Source of the DNA: Syngnathus acus | Taxonomy: Eukaryota; Chordata; Actinopteri; Syngnathiformes; Syngnathidae | Length of the DNA: 64,000 nt | Assembly: GCF_901709675.1 (NCBI RefSeq) | Contig: NC_051090.1 | Location: 9,746,842 to 9,810,841, forward strand | Direction of reading: 5' to 3' | Shown here: positions 35,250-47,194 of the stretch, piece after piece | Numbering within the stretch: the first letter of the stretch is position 1 | Layout of the letters: the number at the start of each line of letters is the position of its first letter | The notes under the pieces: generated by a model | Databases searched by the model: none | The model's input: the letters and a program-made list of their open reading frames with translations, nothing else | What the model was told of the DNA's origin: nothing | Made by a program: the position numbers and the translations under genes

Positions 35250-37545
35250 AAGCACCTTGTGCTCAGTGAATCTCGCCAGTATTGCGCGCAGTATCTCGCT
35301 CCTCATCGTCTTCTACCGTTGCGCTTCATCAAGTATGCGACAACGTAATTAGTCTCCATAATCAACGCTATGCTGCTTTGTCGCGATAATGTTGCAGACG
35401 TGCCGGCGCCACACGCGAGATGTGGGGGACTAAAGGTGAATCAAGACAAACCAATCTAAGCATCGTTTCTTCCCCCTTGCCGGTTATCTCGAATGAGCGC
35501 AGATGATCGCATGGTCGCCATGTTCGAGTGAAGCTATGTTACAAGTTAGCAACAAGTTAACACTGTTTTTACAATTGCTTTGGATTTTCATTCAACCAAA
35601 AACATGCTTGAATGTTTGCAAGGAATTCATCAGTGCAAGATTTTGTATCAAATCCTACCAAATTCTTATTAAGGATTTTGTGCAAAATGTAGCGTGTCCA
35701 GCAAAATACTAATGGTAGCTTCCTACAAGAATACGGAAGTCGTCTACACTGATAAACTATAGAGGGATTTACGCTAACGTTAGCTTCTGGAAATTAGCAT
35801 GTAGATGTTAGTTTAATGCATTTTCAAAAGGTACCATAGACGTCTTCAAGTTTGAGTCATGATTTTTGCTTCAATTTCAAGAGGCACAACAGTTTTGGGG
35901 GATTATGTGGTGAAACAAGTGCTCTGAAAGAAGTTTCATTTGAAAGCCACGGCGGGGTCCACGGTGGCGGCGACAGCAACGTCCCTTGAAGAAACAGATT
36001 AGTGGCGAGGTAATCGTGAGTGTGGAAGTGTCTGTTATCTCGCTGAGGGCCTGTCTGCGCCACTGATAAATATTCATAAATATACCTTTTCTTCGCCTAA
36101 GGGAGCCGTTCACTGCTTCTGCAGTGCTGGGAAGTAAAATATTTGTACTTGTACAAGTTACTGATCTTGAATAGAGCTATACTTTGAGTCAGTCTACCAT
36201 CGATAGGACCAAGGTGGGGCATGACAGTCCAGCACTTAGAGCTGACCGACCTCATCTCACCAAAGTCCATTGCTGGAATTACTTTTCGTGTCTCATCGTA
36301 CCTGTGCGACTTTCAATGGCATAAATCGATTTTTACTGCTTGTACTCGATTCTAATAATGTTCTGCACAGAAAAAGAAAAATAGATGCAAATGCCTCAAT
36401 AATAATCGTAAATAAAAAAAGACAATGATGAAAAAAGATCAAAGCTGGGAAGATCACGTTTGCAAACGTTTCTGGAGGCTGCGTTCAGGAAGGAGCACCG
36501 TGTTGGGTTGCCAGATAAAGCGGTCGCCACATCGCCCCCAGCTGCTCCTTGCTGATTAGTCTAATCCACTGAGCGCTTCTGATTGAGGACCCCGAGGTGT
36601 GTGTATGGGGGGGGGGGGGGGTGGGGGGGTCCCCCCCTTCCTCAACTTCCTGATAAGTGACTTTACCTTTCACCTCCAGAACCCGGTGCGCATCTCTGCA
36701 ACATACCCACCTCCAGTTAATCTCGTTCGTTCCGGGAAGCTAACATCGTTAGCTTGGACGGCCCCCCAACCAACCAATCGATCAAACAGCCAACCAATCG
36801 GTCGTGTGTGTGTGTGTGTGTGTTTGGGAGGGGTTAGGGCTAAGCCATTCATGCAAAAACATTCACATTTTAATGACATGATTGTCATGACGATAAACAA
36901 TTCTAAGAACTATTCTAGGGTTACCATCATATTTTTGACTCTCTGCCCCCTTTATTTTAGAGTGAAAAGCAAACAACAACAACAAAAAATCCCGAAAGCC
37001 ACGACAACCAAGTTTATTCTAATTTCTTTGCTCACACTTCCTTAACAATACATCAATGACCACGTTCTGGCCCATTTTTACTACGATAATGATTTTAATT
37101 ATTATTCCTACCGAACCTCTTTTCATTGTTTGCATCTTTTTTATTGACAATAGCGTGAGGGCATCCAGAGGTCAAAATATTTTCACAGCGTGAGTGATTC
37201 ATTATTATTTTCAGAACAATTATGATCAAAAGGTTCTCGGGTTAAAAGTTTACAAGGGTGAGTTCCGCTAAAGACGCACAAAAGGAGTCACACATACGCA
37301 CGCAGGTGGCATGTCGGCTCGTATGAAAAATATTACATCAGTATGCTTTGAAACGATTACACATTTGGAGATGAGAGAACAAACGAACGCATTGTTTGAG
37401 GAGTGATGACCCGTACTTGAGTTTGTGGATGCAGTCACCAATAGTACTTAATAAGCTTCTCAATAATAATCATAATAGCAAATAATACAATACAGCGGGA
37501 AAAAGAAATCTGTAATCTCATTTTATGACAGAATATTTGGAAAAT
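35250..37545. other. Non-coding stretch with simple repeats
   Basis: It contains a G-run of 14 followed by more G at 36607-36630, and a GT microsatellite at about 36803-36822. The ORFs around these (36599-37045 plus, 36670-36900 minus) are driven by the repeats. No gene was seen. Confidence 0.45.
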
Positions 37546-37550
37546 ATTGA

Positions 37551-37655
37551 AAAACTCTGATGAAGGCGGAAGTACAAGCCGAAACCTGTCAGGTAATGCA
37601 ACCTAAATATCTTGTTTGTGATAAAAGAACCAGTAAAATAAATATTGAAAAAGAA
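37551..37655 (+). mobile_element. Retroelement 3' tail with hammerhead-like core
   Basis: CTGATGA (37557-37563), a GGC..GCC hairpin (37565-37580), GAAAC (37581-37585), then CTGTC (37586-37590), followed 50 bp later by AATAAATATTG. The arrangement (TGAYGAAGGC..GCCGAAAC then AATAAA) resembles tails of Penelope-like and other retroelements, in which hammerhead ribozymes are known. Here stem I is poor and stem III has only two pairs, so catalytic activity is doubtful. Confidence 0.45.
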
Positions 37656-38805
37656 AATGGGCAGAAAAAAACACCGCTGGGGGGGTTGGTCTGCAATTCG
37701 TCAATAAACGTAATATTAGGCAATCTTGGCGGAAGATAAAAATATAAATATATAACAAAAAATAAAATTTTAAAATAAAATAAAAGTAAAGTAAAATAAA
37801 TAAAAATACGTATATGCCAGTAAATTCACAGTGCAGGGATTTTTTTGCCTTTTAATTTTTTTAAATATAAAACAAACTTTGTTTCAAATTTATTTTAACA
37901 TATTAAAATGCGCATTGATTATAGGGGTCCACCTGTCTACACAAGCAGCCATTGCTTCAAGAGTTATATTCGTTAGCCGGTCTATGGCGTTTTTCATTAT
38001 GTGCTAGCATTAAGCTAGCGGTGGCTATGTGATTGCTTTAAATCCGTGTGTACTGTAACTCTCCTTCATTTCAAGTCAAAGCAAAAAGAAGAAAACAACA
38101 ACAACGAAACTATCCAGGCTTGCCAAAATGATACGCGGTAGGTGAGAACTACATTTTCTTCCGTCCGGGAAAGTACATCACGCGTAAGCGCATCGGCACG
38201 TTGCTCTGGTAGTCGGTCACTCAGTTTCGGCCTGCAGAAAGAGCCAAGACGCACGCGCATTGTGGTGTTGATGGGAAACCGGTAAGCAGATGTGGCAACA
38301 CAAGAAACTTTGTGCACAATACAAGGCGTTTACGATGAGGGGGACGGCCGAGCAGAGCCAAAGAGCAACTGCTCTGGCGACCACGTACAGCAAATGTGAA
38401 CTTTTAACTCCTACGACAGCTTTTGTGAGAATTCCCCAAATAAATTACATTGACATTTTGCTCAATGTCTCGACCTGTTTTGTTTCTCGTTGAGATTTAA
38501 ACCGTGCAATATCAATATCATGAGTATCAATGAAATATTGATTTTTCTGCTCACTTTGGCCTACTTCAAATAAAAGCTGTTCAATTCTGTATTCAATTAC
38601 ATTCAACCATTCAAAACAAATCTATCAAATCTGGAACCTGTGAATGATTTTTGAGGGGATGTTTTTTATCACCTGAAGACAAAAATAAACGTGATGGAGG
38701 CAAGTTTTCTTTTGTGTGTCTTCGATATTATTACATCCAAGATAACATACCTGGAATCGTCAAGGATCATGTACTAAAAATGTAAAAACAAAACACACAC
38801 ACGCT
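37656..38805. other. AT-rich non-coding stretch
   Basis: A/T-rich low-complexity sequence dominates 37735-37910 (runs of AAATAAAAT). No gene was recognised. Confidence 0.45.
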
Positions 38806-38809
38806 AACA

Positions 38810-39415
38810 TGTTTTTCCTGATGACAGAAATCTACTTGATGAAGTTTGCATTACTGTGAAAAAACCCATCTAACAAATAAATATTAAATAACAAGACGTC
38901 AAGGAAAACGCGTTAAACAAAATCATCTGCCTGACGACAAATTCAATGATGCAAGATGACTTTGATCTTATTGCTTGCACAAAACGTATTTTGTAATTGA
39001 TGATATAAAAGAAACATCAAAGAAAAGATCTTTCCAAATATCTTCCCGATGACAAAAACAACAATACGGATGCAACTTTGCTTTTGAGTGCAAGGTGACT
39101 TTGATCTTATTGACGGCGTGTCATAAAATGTTTTGATATGATTGACGCTATCACAGAAATATTAGACATCATAAAAAATGTGTTCAAAAATGTCTTCCCG
39201 ATGACAAAAATCAACTAATTGGATGCAGATTTGTATTTGAGTAAAGGACAACTTTGATCCTATTAATGTGTCATAAACTGTTTTGATCCGATTGATCGTG
39301 CAAATCTCATACATCAAAGAAAACTTACTTCAAAATATCGTCCTGATGACAAAAATTGACTTTTTGGATTCAAGTTTGCATTTGAGTAGAGGATGTCTTT
39401 GATCTGAGTGACCGG
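38810..39415. repeat. Degenerate tandem repeat, about 115-150 bp unit
   Basis: Five diverged copies start near 38817, 38930, 39045, 39197 and 39342, each with TTCCYGATGACAAAAAT, then TTGGATGCAAGTTTGCATTT, GACTTTGATCTTATTG, TGTCATAAAATGTTTTGAT and ACATCAAAGAAAA. Spacing shrinks in the first copies through deletions. No coding potential is visible. Confidence 0.75.
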
Positions 39416-39419
39416 AAAG

Positions 39420-42010
39420 AATCGGAAATGCTGTGCACGAGGACAAATCGAATAAAATTATAAATATACGAACAACAGAAAAAAGGCATCCTGTCTTTGG
39501 AAATAAAAGTGTGGATGCAAATCACATTTTTTAAACCCTTTAAATAAGCGTTGCCACGTGATTTCCTCTCTCTTAAGCTTTCTTCCTTTAAGATAAATAT
39601 ACTTTTTACATTTTTTATCATTTCTTTGCCTTTAAAAAAAAAAAGAGCATCCTGCTTCAAACAACACAACACACAGTGTGTGTTTTTTCCCTCTCTCTCT
39701 CGCCTTCCTCGTCCAAATGCTATCCCAGATTCAATTTCAGATACCGTTGAGGGTGCTTTTCATCCTTTTTGGGAGACAATATTTAATATGCTGAAATGAG
39801 ATCAGTTTTATCCTCGCCCGTTTGCGCCCACACAACCATTCCGCCATCACATTCTCGCTTCCTCGCTTGATCACATCTCGCTTTTCTTACACACAATCTG
39901 AAATCGACGCCACTAAGTGCGGCCAATTTAATTAAACACACACACAAAAATAAAAGCGGTAATTGTCTTTGATTTTTAAGTGTTTCGTAGGGGGGGGAAG
40001 TAGCCCACCCCAGTACCCCCCTCCCACCCCCTCTGGACTTTTATCAGCAAATGAAGCGTATAAATGACCTGGAAAGGCGCACGGCAGTGAATGAAATCAA
40101 ATGAAGAACAATTCCCCCTCAGAAGCTGAGATGAGGATGATGCCGAGCTGCCAAGGAGATAAGAGCACTGGCGCGGCTGGATTCACGCGAATCCACGCGG
40201 GGAGTCCACCGAGGGATTAAAAAAAAACTGAAAATGCATTCAAACACACCATTATTTATATTTACATTTTTGCACTCTATCACAAATGTGTTGAAAGCTA
40301 CTTTTTTTGCAGCCTCGAGAATATGTTATTAAAAAATAGAAGAAAAGGGATGGATGGAAGTACATTTAAAACAAACTCAAGAGTAGGCTACTAATAAATA
40401 TAGTAAGTAAAAAGCATGTAAGTGTCCTAAAAAGTAAAACAAATAATATTACATTTAAAAGAAATAAGCTTGATGATGGAGGACTAATGATGGGATGCCC
40501 TGGAATTAAAAAAACACTAAGGGAAAAAAATACAATTGCCAAAAAGGTGCCAATGGAACAACAATTAAAAAAACTAGAAAAGAAAGCAAAATAAAAATGT
40601 TACATGTAAAGCTGTTTTTATTTGAAGGGTCATGAAAATACAAATCATTCTTTAAAAATAATTTCAAATATCATAGTACTGATAGTCATTAAAAATTGGT
40701 GCCATGATAAAATAAACAATGTAATAAATAGAAACAAAATTTTCATGAATGTAATGATTAACAAGCGGGTGTCACAAAATCATAAGAATGATGAGAATAA
40801 TTATGATTTTTTTTTTAAAAAGTGACACAAAGACTTCATAAGTACAAAGAAAACTTAACAAAAATCCTAAAAACCCTATCGACACAAAATAAATTTTAAA
40901 AATCCAGTGCATTAAAACATTTGTCTTTTAAAAAAATCCCGACACCTGCATTGACATTATAAAGAATTAAAAAAAAGAAAGACACGAGTCAGAAAAGTAA
41001 ACAATTGTGGGATATTAATTAAAGCTCCATAAAAAATAAAAAAAAACGGACCAAAATGACTCCAAACTGAGCATGCCAACAAGAGCCTTGTCGTCTTGCG
41101 CTGCGGACAAACTATAAATCAGGCCACAAAATCAGAAAATAAGGCAACAAATGCAGATTGCAAGTCATGATCCGAACTTGCAATAATCCTACTTCATAAA
41201 AATGATGCCACAAAATCCTGCACGCAGACAAAAGTCATCGTCATATTGGAACAAACATCAAGAACGCCACAAAATAAGGCAACAACTGTGCTATTAAATG
41301 TCTCAAATTAAAAAGCCAGCTTCAAACTACCAACACACACATTTTTGGAGGTGTCCAACTTCAAGTATCCTCATTTACAAGCTATGCGTACGGACCCCCC
41401 CCCCCCCCCTGCAGCCAAAGATTGCACCTCCACTTGTGCGCAGCATATGTTCCCGCCAGATAAAGTCAACAATTTGCACGTGGAAAATGAAATTCTTAAT
41501 TAGAAAAGGCGCGTGCTCGTGCGTGCGCGCTCGCTCTCGCTCCAACCCTCCCGGTTGACACACAAACACGTGCACACACATTAAGTGAATTCCTGCGTGA
41601 GTGTTGGCCAAGTCTTTTGTATTAATGAGTCAGCGCGCATGTTGAAACACGTGTTCGCTTCGTGAGGGTGCCGCTGTTTTTTTGTTTTGTTTTTCTGAGT
41701 TGTTGAACTTGCAGTCAAGAGACTGCAAGATGCTGTTTCGATGTTTGCATTTAATTTTTTTTTTTAATCCACCTCCAAGATGCTCCAGGCAGGACTGGCG
41801 CTACTGCGAGGCTCGAAGCCGTCAAACGGGTCCGACAGACGGCTTCAATCCCGGGAGGCCTCCCCTTATCTTTAACGTCGTCACGGTTCTTCAGAAAAGT
41901 TCAGAAAAAAAATGGAAAAAACCGCTTAGAAGTGATTTGGGCGCCCTGCCTTGAAAATATGAATTGTCAGGTTCAAGAATTGCTTGCAAAAAGCATGAAA
42001 TGAGACAGAT
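39420..42010. other. AT-rich non-coding stretch downstream of sox14
   Basis: 40250-41300 is strongly A-rich on the plus strand, with many short AAAAT phrases. A C-run lies at 41396-41410. The part at 39790-40230 is more complex. No gene was recognised. Confidence 0.45.
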
Positions 42011-42019
42011 TGTCTTTTT

Positions 42020-42102
42020 TTTATTGGACTCTTCTTCTCTTTGCTGGCGTTAACAAAGAGGTGTCAACCTTCGATAGATACATGACATTTTATCTTTTTA
42101 TT
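42020..42102 (-). terminator. Candidate sox14 polyadenylation signals
   Basis: Two AATAAA hexamers lie on the minus strand, at 42102-42097 and 42025-42020. They are 414 and 491 bp past the sox14 stop, in an AT-rich 3' flank. Either could end a 3' UTR of about 0.45-0.55 kb. The motif is common by chance in AT-rich DNA. Confidence 0.35.
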
Positions 42103-42515
42103 ATTTTTTTCTTCGATAAAAAATACACATTCAAATTAAATTAGAAAATACAGGGGAATCAAATATATGAAATTAAACCGTATACCTTTAATCGATAACC
42201 CGTATGTGCCAATTGAGGGGAGGGTAATAATCATAAGAGTTGATTGATAGTAATCTACACAAACCAGCATTGAAATGTACACAATAAATAAAGTTAAAGG
42301 CCTCCTTTTTGTTTTCTTCTTTTTCTTCTCGCAGGCTGCCGTATAAACATTTACATTTCTTACAATCCTCGCACGCGGCTGCAGGAAACTTGAGCGGGGG
42401 GGAAAAAAAAGTCCATTCCGCTTTCCTGCGCGTCGTCTTCTGTACATGCATGTTCAAAAAGAGTCAGTCTTGCTTTGCTTTTGTTTGTTTTGTTTGAATC
42501 TCAACATGCGCGTGA

Positions 42516-43268
42516 TTACATGGCAGCGGCGTGCGCGGACGAGTAGGGGTCAATCCCAGTCTTGCTCATACCTGGAAAGAGGATGTAGGCCACGGGCGGC
42601 TGCAAGCTGGACGCCGACCAGGCGCTGCAGTTACACGGGACCACGTAGCCCGGGTTCGTGGGCGACGGGTGGGTGTGCGTGTGCGGGTGCGGGTGCTGCG
42701 TGGGCCCGCAGCCGCCCAGCGCCCCGAAGGCGCCCGCGCCCTGGTAGCCCAGCGACGAGTAGGGCACGCCGGCGGCCGCGGCCAGGGCGGCGTGCGGCAT
42801 GTCGGCCATCTTCTGGCCGAAGCCCGCCGCCGCCGCGTCCGCCAGGAAGGACGAGTAGGGCGAGGCGGGCGGCAGGAAGGCGCGCGCTGCCGCCGCAGCC
42901 GCCGACTTCTCGCTGTGGCTCAGCAGTGCGTCCGACGGCAGCGGCAAGCCCTTCAGATGCTCCGAGTCGCCCAGGTAAGGCAGCGGGAACACGTAGCGGT
43001 CCTTCTTGAGCAGGTTCTTGGGCTTGCGCCGCGGCCGGTACTTGTAGTCCGGGTGCTCCTTCATGTGTTGCGCGCGCAGCCGCTTGGCCTCATCGATGTA
43101 CGGCCGCTTCTCGGCCTCGGACAGCAGTTTCCACTCGGCGCCCAGACGCTTGCTGATCTCCGAGTTGTGCATCTTGGGGTTCTCCTGAGCCATCTTCCGC
43201 CGCTGGCCCCGGGACCAGACCATGAAGGCGTTCATGGGTCTCTTGATGTGGTCGGCCGGCTTGGACAT
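42516..43268 (-). CDS. sox14: Transcription factor Sox14 (SoxB2 group), single exon, complete
   Basis: HMG-box transcription factor of group B2, usually a repressor, acting in the nucleus of neural progenitors and certain interneurons. One uninterrupted 250-residue frame, as expected for the intronless SOX14 (human 240). It opens [18 protein letters not shown]. The HMG box spans about residues 8-76 with the basic tail [16 protein letters not shown]. Sox14 rather than Sox21 is supported by WSRGQRRK (Sox21 has WSRAQRRK), by [10 protein letters not shown] after the box and by the C-terminus [10 protein letters not shown] to [17 protein letters not shown]. The middle is richer in alanine than the tetrapod protein as I remember it: six Ala at 123-128, four at 145-148 and four at 163-166. 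A His-rich run follows at about 192-200. The gene is very GC-rich between AT-rich flanks. Long antisense and frame-shifted ORFs over it are by-products of this composition. Confidence 0.98.
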   Translation of the reverse strand: MSKPADHIKRPMNAFMVWSRGQRRKMAQENPKMHNSEISKRLGAEWKLLSEAEKRPYIDEAKRLRAQHMKEHPDYKYRPRRKPKNLLKKDRYVFPLPYLGDSEHLKGLPLPSDALLSHSEKSAAAAAARAFLPPASPYSSFLADAAAAGFGQKMADMPHAALAAAAGVPYSSLGYQGAGAFGALGGCGPTQHPHPHTHTHPSPTNPGYVVPCNCSAWSASSLQPPVAYILFPGMSKTGIDPYSSAHAAAM

Positions 43269-43930
43269 GGCAGCCTGTCGCGAGTGCGTGCACGGCGGCC
43301 GGCGTGAGCCGAAGGAAGAAGCAAGGGGGGAAGGGGGTGGGGGACGGAAAAAAAGTTGCTATCTGGAGTTCACCTGCTGCTGGGAAGATGCGAGATAGCT
43401 GCAGGCATGCCGCGCGTTTCGCTCGGATGGCAAACAAAAGGAAAAAAAAGTGCACAAAAAAAGGAGAAAAAGCAGCGGTCCAAATCCAAAGAGAGCGCAC
43501 GCAAAAAGTCCACGACTGCGAGCATGCACGTGCGAAGAAAAAAAGCAGAATCCACAAGAAAGGTGAATGCAAGAAAGTCTCCTCTCTCTCTTTTCTTCTT
43601 TTTTGTCGCGCTGTTCGTTCGTTCGCTCGCACGCACGCTCGCTCGCTCGTCGGTGCGCTTGGTGCCTTCTTCCGTCGAGCTGCACCACCTGGCGCGCCTT
43701 GCAAATGAGCGCGGAAGGCGGCGAGGATGCAGCCAAAAGCGGCCCACTTCAAAGGCAGGGCTTGCTTGGCGTTCCTGCACGCAAACGTGACGTCACCAAC
43801 CATCGCGGCCCGGAGGTGCGCTTCGCTGAGCACCGGCGGCGGAGGAGTAGGAGGAGGAGGAGGAGGAGGAGGAGGGCGGGGGGTGGCACAACATTTACCT
43901 GCGGTCGCCAATCAGGCGCACCTTGATCGT
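43269..43930 (-). promoter_or_regulatory. sox14 5' UTR and promoter-like GC-rich region
   Basis: The GC-rich island continues about 650 bp upstream of the sox14 start. It contains a full palindromic CRE, TGACGTCA, at 43788-43795 and a CCAAT motif at 43908-43912, which is inverted relative to sox14. A (GGA)n tract lies at 43834-43875, and a G-run cluster at about 43325-43345 sits on the template strand close to the start codon. No TATA box is evident. Beyond about 43930 the sequence turns AT-rich, which marks the outer edge. Motif matches are seen; promoter activity is inferred. Confidence 0.5.
43620..43657. repeat. Tetranucleotide repeat (GTTC/GCTC/GCAC)n
   Basis: GTTC, GCTC and GCAC units in a row inside the sox14 upstream region, likely within or near the 5' UTR. 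Confidence 0.8.
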
Positions 43931-43934
43931 GTAC

Positions 43935-44700
43935 TTCAATTACACTCTTAAAGGCTGGGCTAGAAATTGTACCGAACCAGGAAAAGAAAAAAAAAATCGG
44001 AGGAATGTTTTGTACAAAAAATGTTTTTTTGTGCTAAACTATTTTTAAGCCAAATTGGGTTGTTTTAGACACAACAGTATTAAGAGTAATTAATTTTGCC
44101 CCCCCCCCTAAATAAATAAATAAATAAATAAATGATTCCCCCAATTTTCGATAATCCAATTTAAAAAACGGAAAAAAAATTCAATGGTAAAAATGTTACA
44201 ATTCTACCAAAAATGTCAATAATGCTATAAAAATGGTAGGATTCTTGCCATTTTTTTACGTCTATAAAAACGAAACTAATCCTTCCAAAAACTTTAACGG
44301 ACTATAAAATAAAAACCCTGACAAAAAATAACCAGGTGCATAATTATGTAGAAAATTTGTATTTTCCCAAAAACTGCAAAAACATTTTATCATACACCAA
44401 AATCTCGACTAAAACACATTATTTGCATTTTAATTTTACAACAATATTGTTTAATAATAAAATAGCCAGCAAAAAAGTCCACACTAAAACTGAGGTCTAA
44501 ATATACCAAAAAAATGCCCCCAAAAGAATTAAACTAAAAAAATACATTCTGATTGATTCAACCAGAAATGCAATAGCTACAAAAAAATCTATCAAAACAA
44601 GTTTCATTCTGAACATCAAAACGCATTTGCTACACGACAAAGAAATCAATACATCAAGTCCAACTCACCAATTAGAAGAATAGCCTTTCATTGTGTATCG
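43935..44700. other. A-rich non-coding stretch upstream of sox14
   Basis: Sharp drop from the GC-rich island into A-rich DNA with repeated CCAAAAATG, CAAAAAATAA and TAAAAACG phrases, and an (AAAT)n microsatellite at about 44109-44134. Confidence 0.6.
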
Positions 44701-45950
44701 TGAAAAGTCAACCTTTATTTGTTTAATGAGTACATGTGGCTTATTACGTGTCGTTAAAAGTCTTTGAAGCCAACCTGTTGAAGCCAATTAGTCTACAGTC
44801 TATAGGCCACTGCAACAATTAGTTAGCAAGCCCAAAAAAAACAAGTTGCCTGCTTTGGGAAGGGTGTGTGCGTGCGCGTGCGTCAATAATAATAATTGCC
44901 ATCTTAATAATTTTTGGATATCCAGGATATGGACGGATGGATGCATATTTTTCATGTGTTGGGATATCTCTTTCTCTCTCACTCTCTCTGCGCATGCGTC
45001 GTTGTGCGTCAAGAAGCAGCAAGATTTGCATCGTTTACTTGCTGAGGGGGGATCATGTAAAAAAAGAAATCAGGGGAAGAGCGCAAGAAGAAGATGAAAA
45101 AAAGGAAATGGGGGGGTGGGGGGCAGGACAGGGCAGGGCAGCGAGCAGGAGGCGACTTCTTTCTCCGAACAGGAGCCTCGCTACAGGGCTCATCGGTGCA
45201 CGAGGTAATATTATAGGAAATATTGATCAAATGTCAATTGGCTGTATTGCATGTTGGCTTAAAACAACAACAAAACGTATTATCACGACTCAAAAAATGT
45301 GTTCCTCTTAGGGTACTTTTAAAAACACTTGATTTTTACATTGCTAATGATAACAAAATAAACAAATAAAAAATAATAGTACGGATTTTTATTAGAAAAA
45401 TATGAAAGTTTTATATGATTTTTATCTATTATTTTCTTCATATTTATTATACTGTGCATGTGCTTGCGATTTTAAGACCAAATGATAGGAGGAAGAAATA
45501 TGTATCTAAAAAACGCAAACGTTTAAAATCATAATGATAGACTTAATTTCGCTTTTTCTATGGAGAGTGATGCGAACAGATGATTAATTAAACGTGAGCG
45601 CCCCTCCCTCCTCTCTCAGCGGAGCTGTCCGTGGTACCGAAGAGCTTCAGCTTCATGAGACCTTCAACTTCAAGCCCCGCCCCCCTCCAGCAACAGCCAA
45701 CAATAACAAATCTATCAGCAGCTTTCAATGTTGGTTTCCCTCACTCCAATAATATCAGTTGTTGGTGTAAAAGCCTCTATTGTGTGCGTGTGTAAAAGTC
45801 AGATGCTGTACACGCACACACTCAGATGAAGTGGTTGCAAAAGTGTCCACACCCGCTAAAGCAAAATTGCAGGTGACACTGACTGCATTTTACTACATGG
45901 TATACAATTCCGATTAAATCGACAATATTTTGCAAAACTTCTCAATTAGC
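44701..45950. other. Non-coding stretch without a recognisable gene
   Basis: Mixed sequence with a G-rich run near 45100-45150 and a block at about 45570-45780 that contains C-rich and complex parts. Open frames on both strands lack domains. Confidence 0.4.
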
Positions 45951-45954
45951 TGTA

Positions 45955-45955
45955 C

Positions 45956-46032
<77 letters not shown>

Positions 46033-46060
46033 ATATATATATGTGTATATATATATATAA
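45955..46060. repeat. (AT)n tract with short (GT)n interruptions
   Basis: About 60 bp of pure TA alternation (45962-46022) followed by GTGTGTGTATATATATATGTG and more TA. Such tracts can extrude cruciforms and are often length-polymorphic. Confidence 0.97.
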
Positions 46061-47194
46061 AAATAAAAAAATAAATAAAATAAAAATATATAAAAAATGT
46101 CAGGGGTTGTCAGGGAAGCGAGGGATGAGGCGAGGCAAAGGTGATAAGAGAAGAACATCAAAGAGCGCGTAGGTCCACACGGCCCACATTCTACTATACA
46201 ATTAGGATTAAAGGGGCCCGGTGGAGATCGGGTCCGATAAGCCATCACAAAAGTCAAGGTGATGTGACTCATCGCTGACCTTCATTAATAGAATGAAATT
46301 CATTGGAGATAAACAAGGAAAGAAGCAGCAGCCATGTCGTGCTAGCACGCTAATGCTATCGCTCTTCCAATTCCAGTGGAACCCCTCCCCCTTACAACAG
46401 GTATCACGATGGTGGATTTTTCTTTCTCTGTCATCATTAATCGTTGTGGAAATTTGAGACAAATATTCAAACTTTTGTTTACATTTTGCCGGTCAAGAAT
46501 GAAAGTTGGAACCGTTGTTTCATTCAACAACGATCTTTTGTGGCCTTTTGTCACATTGAATGGTGCTGATTTATTAGTCTGTCAAATTTGACCTCGGCTC
46601 TAGATACCGACGCAAGGTGACTTATTGTGTTAACAAAAAGGAGGAAAGGTCGTCTATTGAGTAGAAGAAATGTTTTTTAGGCTCATTAACGCAAGTTTCA
46701 GACAGCCATTGTTGGTTAATTTGGACCATATTTATGACTTCTGAAGTTGCAGTGCAACCCCGCAGACATTTGGTCGGGATGTCCATCTTAAGTCGACCCA
46801 CAAAAAAGTCTCAAGAATTCATGCCTGGAACGACAGTCACAAAGTGGACTAAACTGGTTCGAAGCAGCAATTTTCCGACCACTTTCACTATTTCCAGCTC
46901 TTTTAGATGAACATGTCCTCCAGACTTTGCCCGACTGCCACCAACCGTCCGTCCGTCTCAGCGGGCGTGTCATGACGCATGCGCATCCTTCATCGCTGTT
47001 TAGTCGCGCAAGTTGAAAAGAGGAAATGAAGCCCCAGTCAGAAAAGTGGAGGGGTGGACTGAGATGAAAAGTCTCCATTGTAGCATGTCAAACAATGGGA
47101 TTTTTCTCAATATATAATAACATGCACGCACATGCACACACGCACACACACAGACCGGGGTCCTCTCATTCCAGCGGGCGTGTGCGTGCGTGGA

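Noticed and set aside
36599-37045. 148-codon plus-strand frame
   Set aside because: Begins in a G-run and crosses a GT microsatellite; composition artefact.
38810-39415. Regular repeats that might suggest a CRISPR array
   Set aside because: Units are diverged, lack unique spacers of constant size and occur in vertebrate DNA.
42531-43307. 258-codon plus-strand frame opposite sox14
   Set aside because: It is the antisense shadow of a GC-rich gene, with Arg/Val-rich low-complexity content and no domain. The conserved HMG box is on the minus strand.
43090-43911. 273-codon minus-strand frame overlapping the sox14 start
   Set aside because: It reads the HMG-box DNA in another frame and is otherwise proline, lysine and phenylalanine runs from upstream simple repeats.
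45930-46272. Tyr/Ile repeat 'proteins' on both strands
   Set aside because: Translations of the (AT)n tract.
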